Positions 41,445 to 51,076 of a DNA stretch of 64,000 bases are shown here, piece after piece; within the stretch, counting starts at the first letter, position 1; the number at the start of each line of letters is the position of its first letter. The notes below the pieces were generated by a model, which was not told where the DNA came from, did not search any database, and worked only from the letters and a program-made list of their open reading frames with translations. The position numbers and the translations under genes are program-made. This DNA is from Nemertoderma westbladi (lineage: Eukaryota; Xenacoelomorpha; Nemertodermatida; Nemertodermatidae). The stretch covers positions 1 to 64,000 of the forward strand of contig JAUCBJ010008930.1 in assembly GCA_032718475.1 (NCBI GenBank), read 5' to 3'.

Positions 41445-44430
41445 GTAACTAAAACCAACCGCTGCCCTAGCTAGCCAAACCATCAGCCACCAATCACCAG
41501 CGAGATGAGTCAATCGGGCGAGACACCGACGCGGACCCCGGACGAAGACCAAACGATCCGTGAGGCCGCAACCAGGCGATATAGACCCACGACGCCGGAG
41601 CCATCGATAACGGGCGAACCGGAAGTTCAAGACGAGGGGAGCCTGGAACAAGAGGTCGAGCCAAGAGGAAGGGAGAGCGAGACGGAGGGAGACGGAGATG
41701 AGTCGACACGGGACGGAGATCGGCGCACCGATGTCGCCGGCCAGCTACAGGCCGAGGGCGACGAGCGGCCCACCGAAACGGCGACGGTGGGGCCGACGGT
41801 GCGACGCCGGACGCGAAGAGACGGAGGAGACATCGGTACCGATGTCGCCGGCCAGCTACAGGCCGAGGGCGACGGACGGCCCACCGGAACGGCGACGGTG
41901 GAGCCGCCGGTACGACGTCGAACCCGGAGGGACGGAGGAGAGGTCGGCGACGAGGACGTCGGGGTTTCAGAGCGACTTCGACGGGCCTACAACGCGACCC
42001 GGAAGCTAATAAAGGACGCCAAGAAGGAAGGGGCGAAGGTAGACGAGGTGAGACTGAGAAAGCGACTAGGTGAGTCGGATAGACACTTTAATTACCTAAT
42101 ACGTTTTGGGCAGAGAGAACTAGCCGAGGGGAGAGCAAAAGGGGTTGCCGGCGAACTGTTTGAACTATGGGAGTGTGGGAGTATGGAACCTAGCGTAGCG
42201 CCAGTGTACATAGGGCCATACTTGGTCGATGCCCGGGGAGTAAAATTAGTGGGTTGGAGGGGACCCGAGGGGGGCGAATCCGAGGTTAACCCCGAGGATT
42301 CGGCCTCGTCGGTCGGAGAAAGTTCCGGGAAGCGGGGGAAAGTTAGTAGGTCGGGAAGGCGGAGGGGGTCCGTCGTAACCGATAAGTCTGCTACATCCTC
42401 CGCGAAAGAAAGAGTGGTGAGAGAGATAGGTGCCGCATACCGTCTCAACATGGCAGAGCAAGGTCAGAGGGAAATGGAGGAACGGTTAGAGGAGGGGAGA
42501 GTGCGGTTAGAGAGGGAAGCGGCATTGATTAGAGAAACCGGAGAGAGGGCCGAAAGGGCTTTGAGAAGCCTTAGGGAGTGTGAGGAAATAGAGGAAAAGG
42601 AGTGTAGGGAGCGTGAGGCGGAACGCAAGGAATATGAGGCAAGAGAGGAAAGGGAATGCAAGGAGCGTGAGGCAAGGGAGGAAAGGGAACGCAAAGAGCG
42701 TGAGGCGGAACGCAAGGAACATGAGGCGAGAAGGGAAAAGGAACGCAAGGAGCGCGAGGTGAGACGAAGGGAGAGCGCTAGGAGTGTAGCAGAGTCGGCC
42801 GCCCGGGACACCCAGGAGTGTGAGAGGAGAATGGCAGAGGCTGAACGAGAGCACAAGGAATTAAAGAGACGCCAGAGTGAGCTTGCGGAACATAGGATTA
42901 GACGGGCGCACGAGCTGCAACTGGTGCGAGCGTCGCCGTCTGAAAGCGGGGCCGGCTCGAGTATTTTTGGGGAGCCGGGGGCCGTAGATACATTTATTAA
43001 TACCCCACTGACAGGGACCGCGCGACAGACCCAAAACTGGTGTGACCGTACGGGCGGGGGGGGGGGGGTAACGACAATAATGATACAGTAGACGTTGTTA
43101 ATGTTGATAGTACCGTATGGGACAACTCTAATCAAACCTTTATTGCAGGAAATACTTTGCCTAGTGGTAGTAATTTAAATTTAAATCAGAACAATCCTAA
43201 TATTAATGTAGAAAATAATTCTAATATTAATGTAATTACGCAAAATAATTCAAATAATCAAAATAATAACCCAAATTCGAACCTACAAAATAATTTAAAT
43301 AACGCGATTACGCAAAATAATCCAAATAATTTAAATAATGATCCAAGCCCGAATTTACAAAATAATTCAGATAGCGTAGTCGCGCAGAATAATACAAATG
43401 ATTTCGTTCCAAACGAGCAAATCAATTCTGTTTCCAATATGGGTGCTATTAACGTAAACACGTCGGACGTGTATAGCCAGGCAGATGAGGGCCTGGTAGG
43501 CCACGTAGTTGGTAGGCAGGGAGCAGAGGGCCTGGTAGGCCATGTAGTTGGTAGGCAGGGAGCAGAGGGCCTGGTAGGCCACGTAGTTGGTAGGCAGGGA
43601 GTAGAGGGCCTGGAAGGCCACGCAATAGCAGGAGGAGAAGCGGGGGTGAATAGACCCGACCGCGGTAGGGTTGATGTGTCGACTAGAGAGGTATATAGTA
43701 GCGGGGTGAGAGGTAGCGAAGTAAAATGTAGCGAGTGGGGGGGGGGGCTACAAGGGCCCCACAACGGAAAGTTAGCGGCGAGTGGGGGGGGGGCTACGAG
43801 GGCCCCACAACAGAGAGTTAGCGGCGAGAGGGGGGGGGGGGCAGAGAGTGTCCCACAGCCGTCAGCGGACAATGCGCGGGCCGAAATAGGTAAACCGCAA
43901 CAACCGGCGACGGAAAGTAATAGGGGGATTGCGGATATCCCCAGCGGCGTGCGACCGAGCAGAGAGAGACGGGTTGACGTCGCGAGAGGGCGGACGAAGC
44001 GTCGAGCCCGATCAGAGGAAGGAAGAAGAACAGTGGGGTTTAACCGGGAGGTCGACGAGAGATCTCACGAGCGGGAATATTCCACTGATAGGAGAAGAAA
44101 GGAAGACAGTAGTAGAAGTATCGCCGCGAACGATAGAAGAGCGAGGACGGATAGCGAGCCGTCGGTAGTCGAGATGAGAACGGAGAGTCAGTGGGGTCGG
44201 ACTCCGGGAGATTGCCGTCGCCCCGGAGAGATGCGACCCGGCGAGGCGCACTACGCGCCGAGAGAGGGGTACGCGATGTACCGGTACGAAGATGAGAACA
44301 GTAGAGAGGGGGGTCGAAGAGAAACTTTCCGACGGAATATACCTACCGATCGAGAATACGGTAGCCGCGGGGAGGATTATTCGAGAAGAATAAACTTCGA
44401 TCCCGAACAACACATGCAGACTGTAGGACA
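41444..44430 (+). repeat. Internal duplication, copy 1 (leader plus gag 5' part)
   Basis: This 2.99-kb segment, beginning at the LTR edge with AGTAACTAAAACC and ending CTGTAGGACA, is repeated at 47007-49990. The copies are nearly identical. They differ mainly in G-run lengths, a 1-base deletion near 47490 in copy 2 and scattered substitutions. Confidence 0.95.
41505..43091 (+). CDS. BEL gag, N-terminal ORF (copy 1)
   Basis: 528 codons starting MSQSGETPTRTPDEDQ. Residues 70-150 hold two repeats of about 36 residues (DVAGQLQAEGD.RPTETATV...RRRTRRDGG). Residues 315-480 are a highly charged coiled coil (REAERKEYEAREERE type). The frame ends just after a run of 13 G at 43056-43068. In copy 2 the same place has 8 G and the frame stays open into the Asn-rich part, so copy 1 is probably shifted by G-run slippage. 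The product is the structural Gag N-terminus. Confidence 0.75.
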   Translation: MSQSGETPTRTPDEDQTIREAATRRYRPTTPEPSITGEPEVQDEGSLEQEVEPRGRESETEGDGDESTRDGDRRTDVAGQLQAEGDERPTETATVGPTVRRRTRRDGGDIGTDVAGQLQAEGDGRPTGTATVEPPVRRRTRRDGGEVGDEDVGVSERLRRAYNATRKLIKDAKKEGAKVDEVRLRKRLGESDRHFNYLIRFGQRELAEGRAKGVAGELFELWECGSMEPSVAPVYIGPYLVDARGVKLVGWRGPEGGESEVNPEDSASSVGESSGKRGKVSRSGRRRGSVVTDKSATSSAKERVVREIGAAYRLNMAEQGQREMEERLEEGRVRLEREAALIRETGERAERALRSLRECEEIEEKECREREAERKEYEAREERECKEREAREERERKEREAERKEHEARREKERKEREVRRRESARSVAESAARDTQECERRMAEAEREHKELKRRQSELAEHRIRRAHELQLVRASPSESGAGSSIFGEPGAVDTFINTPLTGTARQTQNWCDRTGGGGGVTTIMIQ

Positions 44431-46057
44431 TACTGTAGGCCTTACTGCACATACCATAGGCCATACTGAGAGAGGCAATGTAGGCGATAGGATAGCGTGG
44501 ACAACGGGATTAAACCCGGAAGTCGCGGAATACATACCGGCGGGTAGGCCAGAAGCTGATAGGCCTATACCGGTACCAGTACAACAGTACGACTACAGCA
44601 TGCAGGGACATAACATATACCCAGGGGAGGGGGGAATTATTGCGGATAGGTGCATGGGCCCCAATATATTAACATCAACCCCAGTACCAAACATACCGGT
44701 GGGGGGGGGGGGACAGGGTGACATTCCCCCATCACAATATCAACAATATACCCCGATAGGAGCAAGAACAACGAGACCCTTGGATGAGAATAAGTCGTGT
44801 GACACAGAAATATGGAGGGGGCCGCTACCCCCGATGACATACCCAAGTCAGAGAAGATCGAGAAATAGGACGGACGAACCGCACCAGACAGGAGAAACTA
44901 TACAGCACCCGTCGAATCCATTGGAAGCGCAGGCGATGGGGATGGCCACGTTGATCGATGCGTTGAAAACGAGGATCGAGCTACCACCCGTGGAACCATT
45001 CAAATTCGATGGGAGTAGGCCGGAAGAATATCTACAGTTTCGGCGCATGTATAGTAACGAAATACTAACAAAAAACTTGACGCAGGCGGAGTGCCTAAAG
45101 TATCTACAAGTGTACACGGGAGGCCCAGCATACGACATCGTGAGGCAATATCAAGGAATAGAGGGCGGCTTCACGACAGCATGGCGGGCACTGGATAGGG
45201 AATACGGGCACCCGGCCAAGATCATCAGGCAGACGCTGAGGGGCATAACATCGGGTGGCCTGCAGGATAATCCCGTTAGCATTAAGACGTTCGCTAACAA
45301 AGTCGAAAAGGCGCTGATCGTGCTGAAGACGCTAGACGCGCCATACGAGCTCAATGCGTCCAATAACATCACCACGATAGCGCAGGCACTACCGAGTTGG
45401 ATGCGCAACAAGTGGAGGAAAATTGCTTTCTCCACTCGAGACAAGAAGGGTGCGGAACCGGGTTTAGAAGAAATGTCAAACTTCTTAAACTACGAGGCTG
45501 AGCTAATAACTGACCCAGTCTATAGCGAAGATAGCCTGGGAAAGGGACCGAAGATAGATTATCATAGACCGAAACCAGAGCACAATACATCAAACGCATT
45601 ACCGAGACTCAGGCAATCATTGCCATATGCAGCGACGCAGGGGACTGCAAGTCCACAGCTAGCCGAAGATGAGACCACACCATGGAACGGACAGGGGAAC
45701 AATAACAGCACGAATAAACATAACCCCAGTACGTCCAGTAGGCTGAATCCAAACAATAAGAATAGTAGGGACTTTGGTACGAATGCAACTGCGATACGCA
45801 ATGCACTGTATAAAGAGGGCTACGACCCAAAGAGCAAATGCCAGTTACACGCAAATGCGCTTCATAAAACCATGAACTGCAGGTACTGGCAGGCGCTACC
45901 TAGGCAAGATCAGATAGATTATGCGTTCAGCAATAAAATCTGCTCGCGATGTGTAATGAGTGGACATAGAGCAAGGGAGTGCAAGGAGAAGCCAATGAAA
46001 TTTGGTCAAAGGAGAGGCCAAACGATGGCGACGAGCACAGTAGGGGCGAAGAAGTGA
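43157..46057 (+). CDS. BEL gag, main ORF with zinc knuckle
   Basis: 966 codons; the frame is open upstream to the G run, so this is the continuation of the N-terminal ORF. Residues 1-80 are Asn-rich. Residues 112-155 hold three 13-residue repeats (EGLVGHVVGRQGA). A basic Arg/Glu-rich region follows to about 450. A Gag core starts near 611 (PPVEPFKFDGSRPEEYLQFR) and matches the BEL/Pao Gag-like pattern. A zinc knuckle CSRCVMSGHRAREC lies at about 928-941. The frame closes with TGA at 46055-46057, directly followed in the same frame by protease. Runs of 10-13 G occur near 43738, 43785, 43831 and 44700. Confidence 0.85.
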   Translation: MPSGSNLNLNQNNPNINVENNSNINVITQNNSNNQNNNPNSNLQNNLNNAITQNNPNNLNNDPSPNLQNNSDSVVAQNNTNDFVPNEQINSVSNMGAINVNTSDVYSQADEGLVGHVVGRQGAEGLVGHVVGRQGAEGLVGHVVGRQGVEGLEGHAIAGGEAGVNRPDRGRVDVSTREVYSSGVRGSEVKCSEWGGGLQGPHNGKLAASGGGATRAPQQRVSGERGGGAESVPQPSADNARAEIGKPQQPATESNRGIADIPSGVRPSRERRVDVARGRTKRRARSEEGRRTVGFNREVDERSHEREYSTDRRRKEDSSRSIAANDRRARTDSEPSVVEMRTESQWGRTPGDCRRPGEMRPGEAHYAPREGYAMYRYEDENSREGGRRETFRRNIPTDREYGSRGEDYSRRINFDPEQHMQTVGHTVGLTAHTIGHTERGNVGDRIAWTTGLNPEVAEYIPAGRPEADRPIPVPVQQYDYSMQGHNIYPGEGGIIADRCMGPNILTSTPVPNIPVGGGGQGDIPPSQYQQYTPIGARTTRPLDENKSCDTEIWRGPLPPMTYPSQRRSRNRTDEPHQTGETIQHPSNPLEAQAMGMATLIDALKTRIELPPVEPFKFDGSRPEEYLQFRRMYSNEILTKNLTQAECLKYLQVYTGGPAYDIVRQYQGIEGGFTTAWRALDREYGHPAKIIRQTLRGITSGGLQDNPVSIKTFANKVEKALIVLKTLDAPYELNASNNITTIAQALPSWMRNKWRKIAFSTRDKKGAEPGLEEMSNFLNYEAELITDPVYSEDSLGKGPKIDYHRPKPEHNTSNALPRLRQSLPYAATQGTASPQLAEDETTPWNGQGNNNSTNKHNPSTSSRLNPNNKNSRDFGTNATAIRNALYKEGYDPKSKCQLHANALHKTMNCRYWQALPRQDQIDYAFSNKICSRCVMSGHRARECKEKPMKFGQRRGQTMATSTVGAKK

Positions 46058-46666
46058 GGAACGGTGCTACTTGGAGTAGTACCAGTACGAGTGATCGGGG
46101 AAGGCAATCGATCAGTAACAACACTAATGCTGGTTGATAGTGGAGCTGCCTTCACATTAGTTGAGGAATGGGTGGCCGAAGAAATAGGATTGAGAACGAG
46201 GCCAAGCAGAATGGCGGTAACAACCATCTCTAGCAAAGATGAGATCCTAGAGATGAGGACAGGACGGTGCGCAATTGCAGCAGTGGCACCAGGATGCGAC
46301 TATGGGGCAACCATCGACCCCATTCAAGTGATAGAGTCAATTAATATCAATGCCAGGCGGCCAACCAACATCGAGGTCGAGCAGTATAAATTCCTGGACA
46401 ACATTGACTTCTCAATCCCAGACGTGGACGTTAGAAAGGTATCCATCATAGTAGGTATGGACTGCCCAACGGCCCACGAAAGAATGCAAACGGTCTTCGG
46501 CGAAGACAAGCAGAGTGACCCGGTGGCCATATTAACACCATTCGGGTGGACGCTGAGTGGTCCAATCAAGAGCAAGATACCATTTAGGATGTCGGAGACA
46601 TCAGGATGCATGTTCGCGGGAACAATGCAGGAAATGAGTGTTAGAGGTAGCAGAGAGGGCACATAG
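46058..46666 (+). pseudogene. BEL aspartic protease start, truncated
   Basis: The same reading frame as gag continues after TGA 46055-46057, with VLLGVVPVRV and then LMLVDSGAAFTLVEEWVAEE (DSG protease box). IVGMDCPTAH follows at about residue 130. The frame ends at TAG 46664-46666 where the AG/T-rich spacer begins, so the pol part is cut off before RT. Whether the TGA is read through is open; see findings. Confidence 0.75.
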
Positions 46667-47006
46667 GGTGCCAGAGAGTAGAATAGTAGAAGGGCACATA
46701 GGGTGCCAGGTAGTAGAGTTAGAGAGGTAGTTGAGTAGTAGAGGGGCACATAGGGTGCCAGATAGTAGAGTGGTTGTGGGCACCGCAAGCGCCACGTAGT
46801 TAGAAGAGTGGGTAGAGTTAGGGAGTTCTAGTTAAAGGGCTAGAGAGTTGGTAGACTTAGATGAGTCAAGTAGAGTTAGTAGAAGTAGAGAGTTAGTAGG
46901 AGTTAGCTAGACTTAGTAGAGAGTTAGAGTCAGTAGAAAGTTAGATGCTCTCAGTTAGAGCTAGAAGTAGTAAGAGTTAGTAGTTAGCAGAGTTAGTTAG
47001 ATAGTT
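46640..47006 (+). repeat. AGTTAG-rich spacer replacing pol
   Basis: A low-complexity stretch of AGTTAG/AGTAG words. Its left part carries three copies of GGCACATAGGGTGCC (46658-46672, 46693-46707, 46745-46759), each able to form a 5-bp GC-rich hairpin, and a diverged fourth near 46777-46795. It sits exactly where RT, RNase H and integrase should be. Confidence 0.85.
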
Positions 47007-49990
47007 AGTAACTAAAACCAACCGCTGCCCTAGCTAGCCAAACCATCAGCCACCAATCACCAGTGAGATGAGTCAATCGGGCGAGACACCGACGCGGACC
47101 CCGGACGAAGACCAAACGATCCGTGAGGCCGCAACCAGGCGATATAGACCCACGACGCCGGAGCCATCGATAACGGGCGAACCGGAAGTTCAAGACGAGG
47201 GGAGCCTGGAACAAGAGGTCGAGCCAAGAGGAAGGGAGAGCGAGACGGAGGGAGACGGAGATGAGTCGACACGGGACGGAGATCGGCGCACCGATGTCGC
47301 CGGCCAGCTACAGGCCGAGGGCGACGAGCGGCCCACCGAAACGGCGACGGTGGGGCCGACGGTGCGACGCCGGACGCGAAGAGACGGAGGAGACATCGGT
47401 ACCGATGTCGCCGGCCAGCTACAGGCCGAGGGCGACGGACGGCCCACCGGAACGGCGACGGTGGAGCCGCCGGTACGACGTCGAACCCGAGGGACGGAGG
47501 AGAGGTCGGCGACGAGGACGTCGGGGTTTCAGAGCGACTTCGACGGGCCTACAACGCGACCCGGAAGCTAATAAAGGACGCCAAGAAGGAAGGGGCGAAG
47601 GTAGACGAGGTGAGACTGAGAAAGCGACTAGGTGAGTCGGATAGACACTTTAATTACCTAATACGTTTTGGGCAGAGAGAACTAGCCGAGGGGAGAGCAA
47701 AAGGGGTTGCCGGCGAACTGTTTGAACTATGGGAGTGTGGGAGTATGGAACCTAGCGTAGCGCCAGTGTACATAGGGCCATACTTGGTCGATGCCCGGGG
47801 AGTAAAATTAGTGGGTTGGAGGGGACCCGAGGGGGGCGAATCCGAGGTTAACCCCGAGGATTCGGCCTCGTCGGTCGGAGAAAGTTCCGGGAAGCGGGGG
47901 AAAGTTAGTAGGTCGGGAAGGCGGAGGGGGTCCGTCGTAACCGATAAGTCTGCTACATCCTCCGCGAAAGAAAGAGTGGTGAGAGAGATAGGTGCCGCAT
48001 ACCGTCTCAACATGGCAGAGCAAGGTCAGAGGGAAATGGAGGAACGGTTAGAGGAGGGGAGAGTGCGGTTAGAGAGGGAAGCGGCATTGATTAGAGAAAC
48101 CGGAGAGAGGGCCGAAAGGGCTTTGAGAATCCTTAGGGAGTGTGAGGAAATAGAGGAAAAGGAGTGTAGGGAGCGTGAGGCGGAACGCAAGGAATATGAG
48201 GCAAGAGAGGAAAGGGAACGCAAGGAGCGTGAGGCAAGGGAGGAAAGGGAACGCAAAGAGCGTGAGGCGGAACGCAAGGAACATGAGGCGAGAAGGGAAA
48301 AGGAACGCAAGGAGTGCGAGGTGAGACGAAGGGAGAGCGCTAGGAGTGTAGCAGAGTCGGCCGCCCGGGACACCCAGGAGTGTGAGAGGAGAATGGCAGA
48401 GGCTGAACGAGAGCACAAGGAATTAAAGAGACGCCAGAGTGAGCTTGCGGAACATAGGATTAGACGGGCGCACGAGCTGCAACTGGTGCGAGCGTCGCCG
48501 TCTGAAAGCGGGGCCGGCTCGAGTATTTTTGGGGAGCCGGGGGCCGTAGATACATTTATTAATACCCCACTGACAGGGACCGCGCGACAGACCCAAAACT
48601 GGTGTGACCGTACGGGCGGGGGGGGTAACGACAATAATGATACAGTAGACGTTGTTAATGTTGATAGTACCGTATGGGACAACTCTAATCAAACCTTTAT
48701 TGCAGGAAATACTTTGCCTAGTGGTAGTAATTTAAATTTAAATCAGAACAATCCTAATATTAATGTAGAAAATAATTCTAATATTAATGTAATTACGCAA
48801 AATAATTCAAATAATCAAAATAATAACCCAAATTCGAACCTACAAAATAATTTAAATAACGCGATTACGCAAAATAATCCAAATAATTTAAATAATGATC
48901 CAAGCCCGAATTTACAAAATAATTCAGATAGCGTAGTCGCGCAGAATAATACAAATGATTTCGTTCCAAGCGAGCAAATCAATTCTGTTTCCAATATGGG
49001 TGCTATTAACGTAAACACGTCGGACGTGTATAGCCAGGCAGATGAGGGCCTGGTAGGCCACGTAGTTGGTAGGCAGGGAGCAGAGGGCCTGGTAGGCCAT
49101 GTAGTTGGTAGGCAGGGAGCAGAGGGCCTGGTAGGCCATGTAGTTGGTAGGCAGGGAGTAGAGGGCCTGGAAGGCCACGCAATAGCAGGAGGAGAAGCGG
49201 GGGTGAATAGACCCGACCGCGGTAGGGTTGATGTGTCGACTAGAGAGGTATATAGTAGCGGGGTGAGAGGTAGCGAAGTAAAATGTAGCGAGTGGGGGGG
49301 GGGGGGCTACAAGGGCCCCACAACGGAAAGTTAGCGGCGAGTGGGGGGGGGGGCTACGAGGGCCCCACAACAGAGCGTTAGTGGCGAGAGGGGGGGGGGG
49401 GCAGAGAGTGTCCCACAGCCGTCAGCGGACAATGCGCGGGCCGAAATAGGTAAACCGCAACAACCGGCGACGGAAAGTGATAGGGGGATTGCGGATATCC
49501 CCAGCGGCGTGCGACCGAGCAGAGAGAGACGGGTTGACGTCGCGAGAGGGCGGACGAAGCGTCGAGCCTGATCAGAGGAAGGAAGAAGAACAGTGGGGTT
49601 TAACCGGGAGGTCGACGAGAGATCTCACGAGCGGGAATATTCCACTGATAGGAGAAGAAAGGAAGACAGTGGTAGAAGTATCGCCGCGAACGATAGAAGA
49701 GCGAGGACGGATAGCGAGCCGTCGGTAGTCGAGATGAGAACGGAGAGTCAGTGGGGTCGGACTCCGGGAGATTGCCGTCGCCCCGGAGAGATGCGACCCG
49801 GCGAGGCGCACTACGCGCCGAGAGAGGGGTACGCGATGTACCGGTACGAAGATGAGAACAGTAGAGAGGGGGGTCGAAGAGAAACTTTCCGACGGAATAT
49901 ACCTACCGATCGAGAATACGGTAGCCGCGGGGAGGATTATTCGAGAAGAATAAACTTCGATCCCGAACAACACATGCAGACTGTAGGACA
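47007..49990 (+). repeat. Internal duplication, copy 2
   Basis: Second copy of 41444-44430. Its gag frame is broken after residue ~138 by loss of one G near 47490 (ORF 47068-47571). It reopens as 47610-49334 through the 8-G run and is broken again by G-run changes near 49290 and a stop at 49568-49570 (TGA where copy 1 has CGA). It cannot encode full Gag. Confidence 0.95.
47068..49334 (+). pseudogene. BEL gag copy 2, broken
   Basis: Two open stretches (47068-47571 and 47610-49334) together correspond to copy 1 gag from MSQSGETPTRTPDEDQ to just past the 13-residue repeats. The frameshift between them is a single-base deletion. The second stretch is informative because it joins the coiled coil to the Asn-rich region in one frame, which shows the intended gag frame across the G run. 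Confidence 0.85.
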
Positions 49991-50005
49991 GTAGCCCTTA
50001 GTTGG

Positions 50006-50044
50006 ATGCTATCTTCTCACCGGGAAGATAGCATGGGGGGGGAG
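50006..50044 (+). promoter_or_regulatory. Hairpin plus polypurine tract next to the 3' LTR
   Basis: ATGCTATCTTC (50006-50016) and its exact complement (50024-50034) form an 11-bp stem with a 7-base loop. The next bases are G8AG (50035-50044), the polypurine tract that primes plus-strand synthesis, and the LTR begins at 50045. Confidence 0.8.
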
Positions 50045-50573
50045 TGTTAGCTTATCCAATTCCGCTAACATCCCATAAAGTTATAAGCCGATAAGCAATA
50101 TTGGGAGCCGCGAGATTGGGTAATAACCAACTCGTGCCATCCCAATAAGAGTGGGAAGGAAGCACACAATAAAGGGTCAGGGGCCAAACCCCTAACCCAG
50201 AGAGAACAGATGGAGTGAACGGGAACACTCCACGGGGTGCCAACAAGGGTATCAACCAATCAGAGGGGGGCAAGGCATCGATTAGGTAGTAATTGGGCCA
50301 ACCGTGCAATATAACCAGTAACCCGATATCAGTAATTCAGTTATCTCAGTGCAGTAGTGCTAGCATAGGTTAATTAGTTTAGATAGGGGAGCACGGGACT
50401 TTTAGTTAACGTATCCCGCCTTCCATATACTATACAATATATCTATATCTTATACCTTTATTATTATACACCGAACTTCAGAACTCATTTTACTTTCATT
50501 CACTCTTTATACACGGCGGGGACGCGTGAACTAAATACCGGATAAATCGGGATCCCTCCTGGATCCCGTCACA
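50045..50573 (+). repeat. 3' LTR of the small BEL element
   Basis: 529 bp, with three differences from the 5' LTR that I could find (two near 50294-50325, one near 50408). It is followed by target duplication ATGTG. Confidence 0.95.
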
Positions 50574-51072
50574 ATGTGGACTGTATGACAGCTAAACGAG
50601 GTTAAATGATGCGTAATAGCAACATAATTGTACAGTAAATATAACTGTTAGTATATGAAGCAATTTTCAAAAAAAATGTAAAAAAAAATGTGTTTGAAGT
50701 CCCAACGCACTTTAAATGGAACATTTCACTTTGCTGCTGTATTAAACATTGTTAAATAAAAATTTGAAAGCTAAAACTGATAAAATGATTAACATCCAGG
50801 CCAACAGGAAAGCTAATTTTCGAAAATGTTTGACCATCCCACATCTAATAATTTTAAGATTCAAAAAGACACCTAAATTTTTCAAAAATGGCACTTTTCA
50901 ACAGGCAATTTCCAGTTTTGAAATTGATAGAATTTGGTCAAGTAAAGTGTTATTATGTGAGGAAACTTGCAATTTACTCATATAAAAAAAAATCACTTTT
51001 TTTTCAAAGCAGCAGCCGCCCATGTCTCTCCATATACCATGTTCAATTTAAGGTGCAATGGGCGTTAAACGG
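50574..51072. other. Right remainder of the TTAA element
   Basis: AT-rich. It carries a subterminal inverted match to 36450-36475 at 50702-50723 and a related direct-type copy near 51041-51065. The short ORF 50749-50985 has no recognisable product. Confidence 0.5.
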
Positions 51073-51076
51073 TTAA

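Larger units (their letters stand above)
40916..50573 (+). mobile_element. Non-autonomous BEL/Pao element with duplicated gag (9.7 kb)
   Basis: LTRs of 529 bp begin TGTTAG and end TCACA. The target duplication ATGTG is perfect (40911-40915 and 50574-50578). Layout: 5' LTR; leader and gag copy 1; zinc knuckle; beginning of protease; a 340-bp AG/T-rich spacer; then a second copy of leader plus the first two thirds of gag; a hairpin and polypurine tract; 3' LTR. RT, RNase H and integrase are absent. I find only three differences between LTRs, so insertion is recent and mobilisation must have used another element's enzymes. Confidence 0.9.
36316..51072. mobile_element. Old TTAA-flanked DNA element, host of later insertions
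   Basis: CCGTTTAACGCCCA at 36316-36329 and its exact complement at 51059-51072 are each bordered by TTAA (36312-36315 and 51073-51076), as expected for piggyBac-like elements. Subterminal inverted similarity also exists: TTCCATTTAAGGTGCGTTGGG near 36450-36475 against the complement near 50702-50723. Removing the LINE (36855-39585) and the BEL element (40916-50573) leaves about 2.4 kb. No transposase is recognisable in what remains. Confidence 0.65.

Noticed and set aside
44012-44464. Minus-strand ORF of 150 codons in gag
   Set aside because: Shadow of the Arg-rich gag frame; no independent signal.
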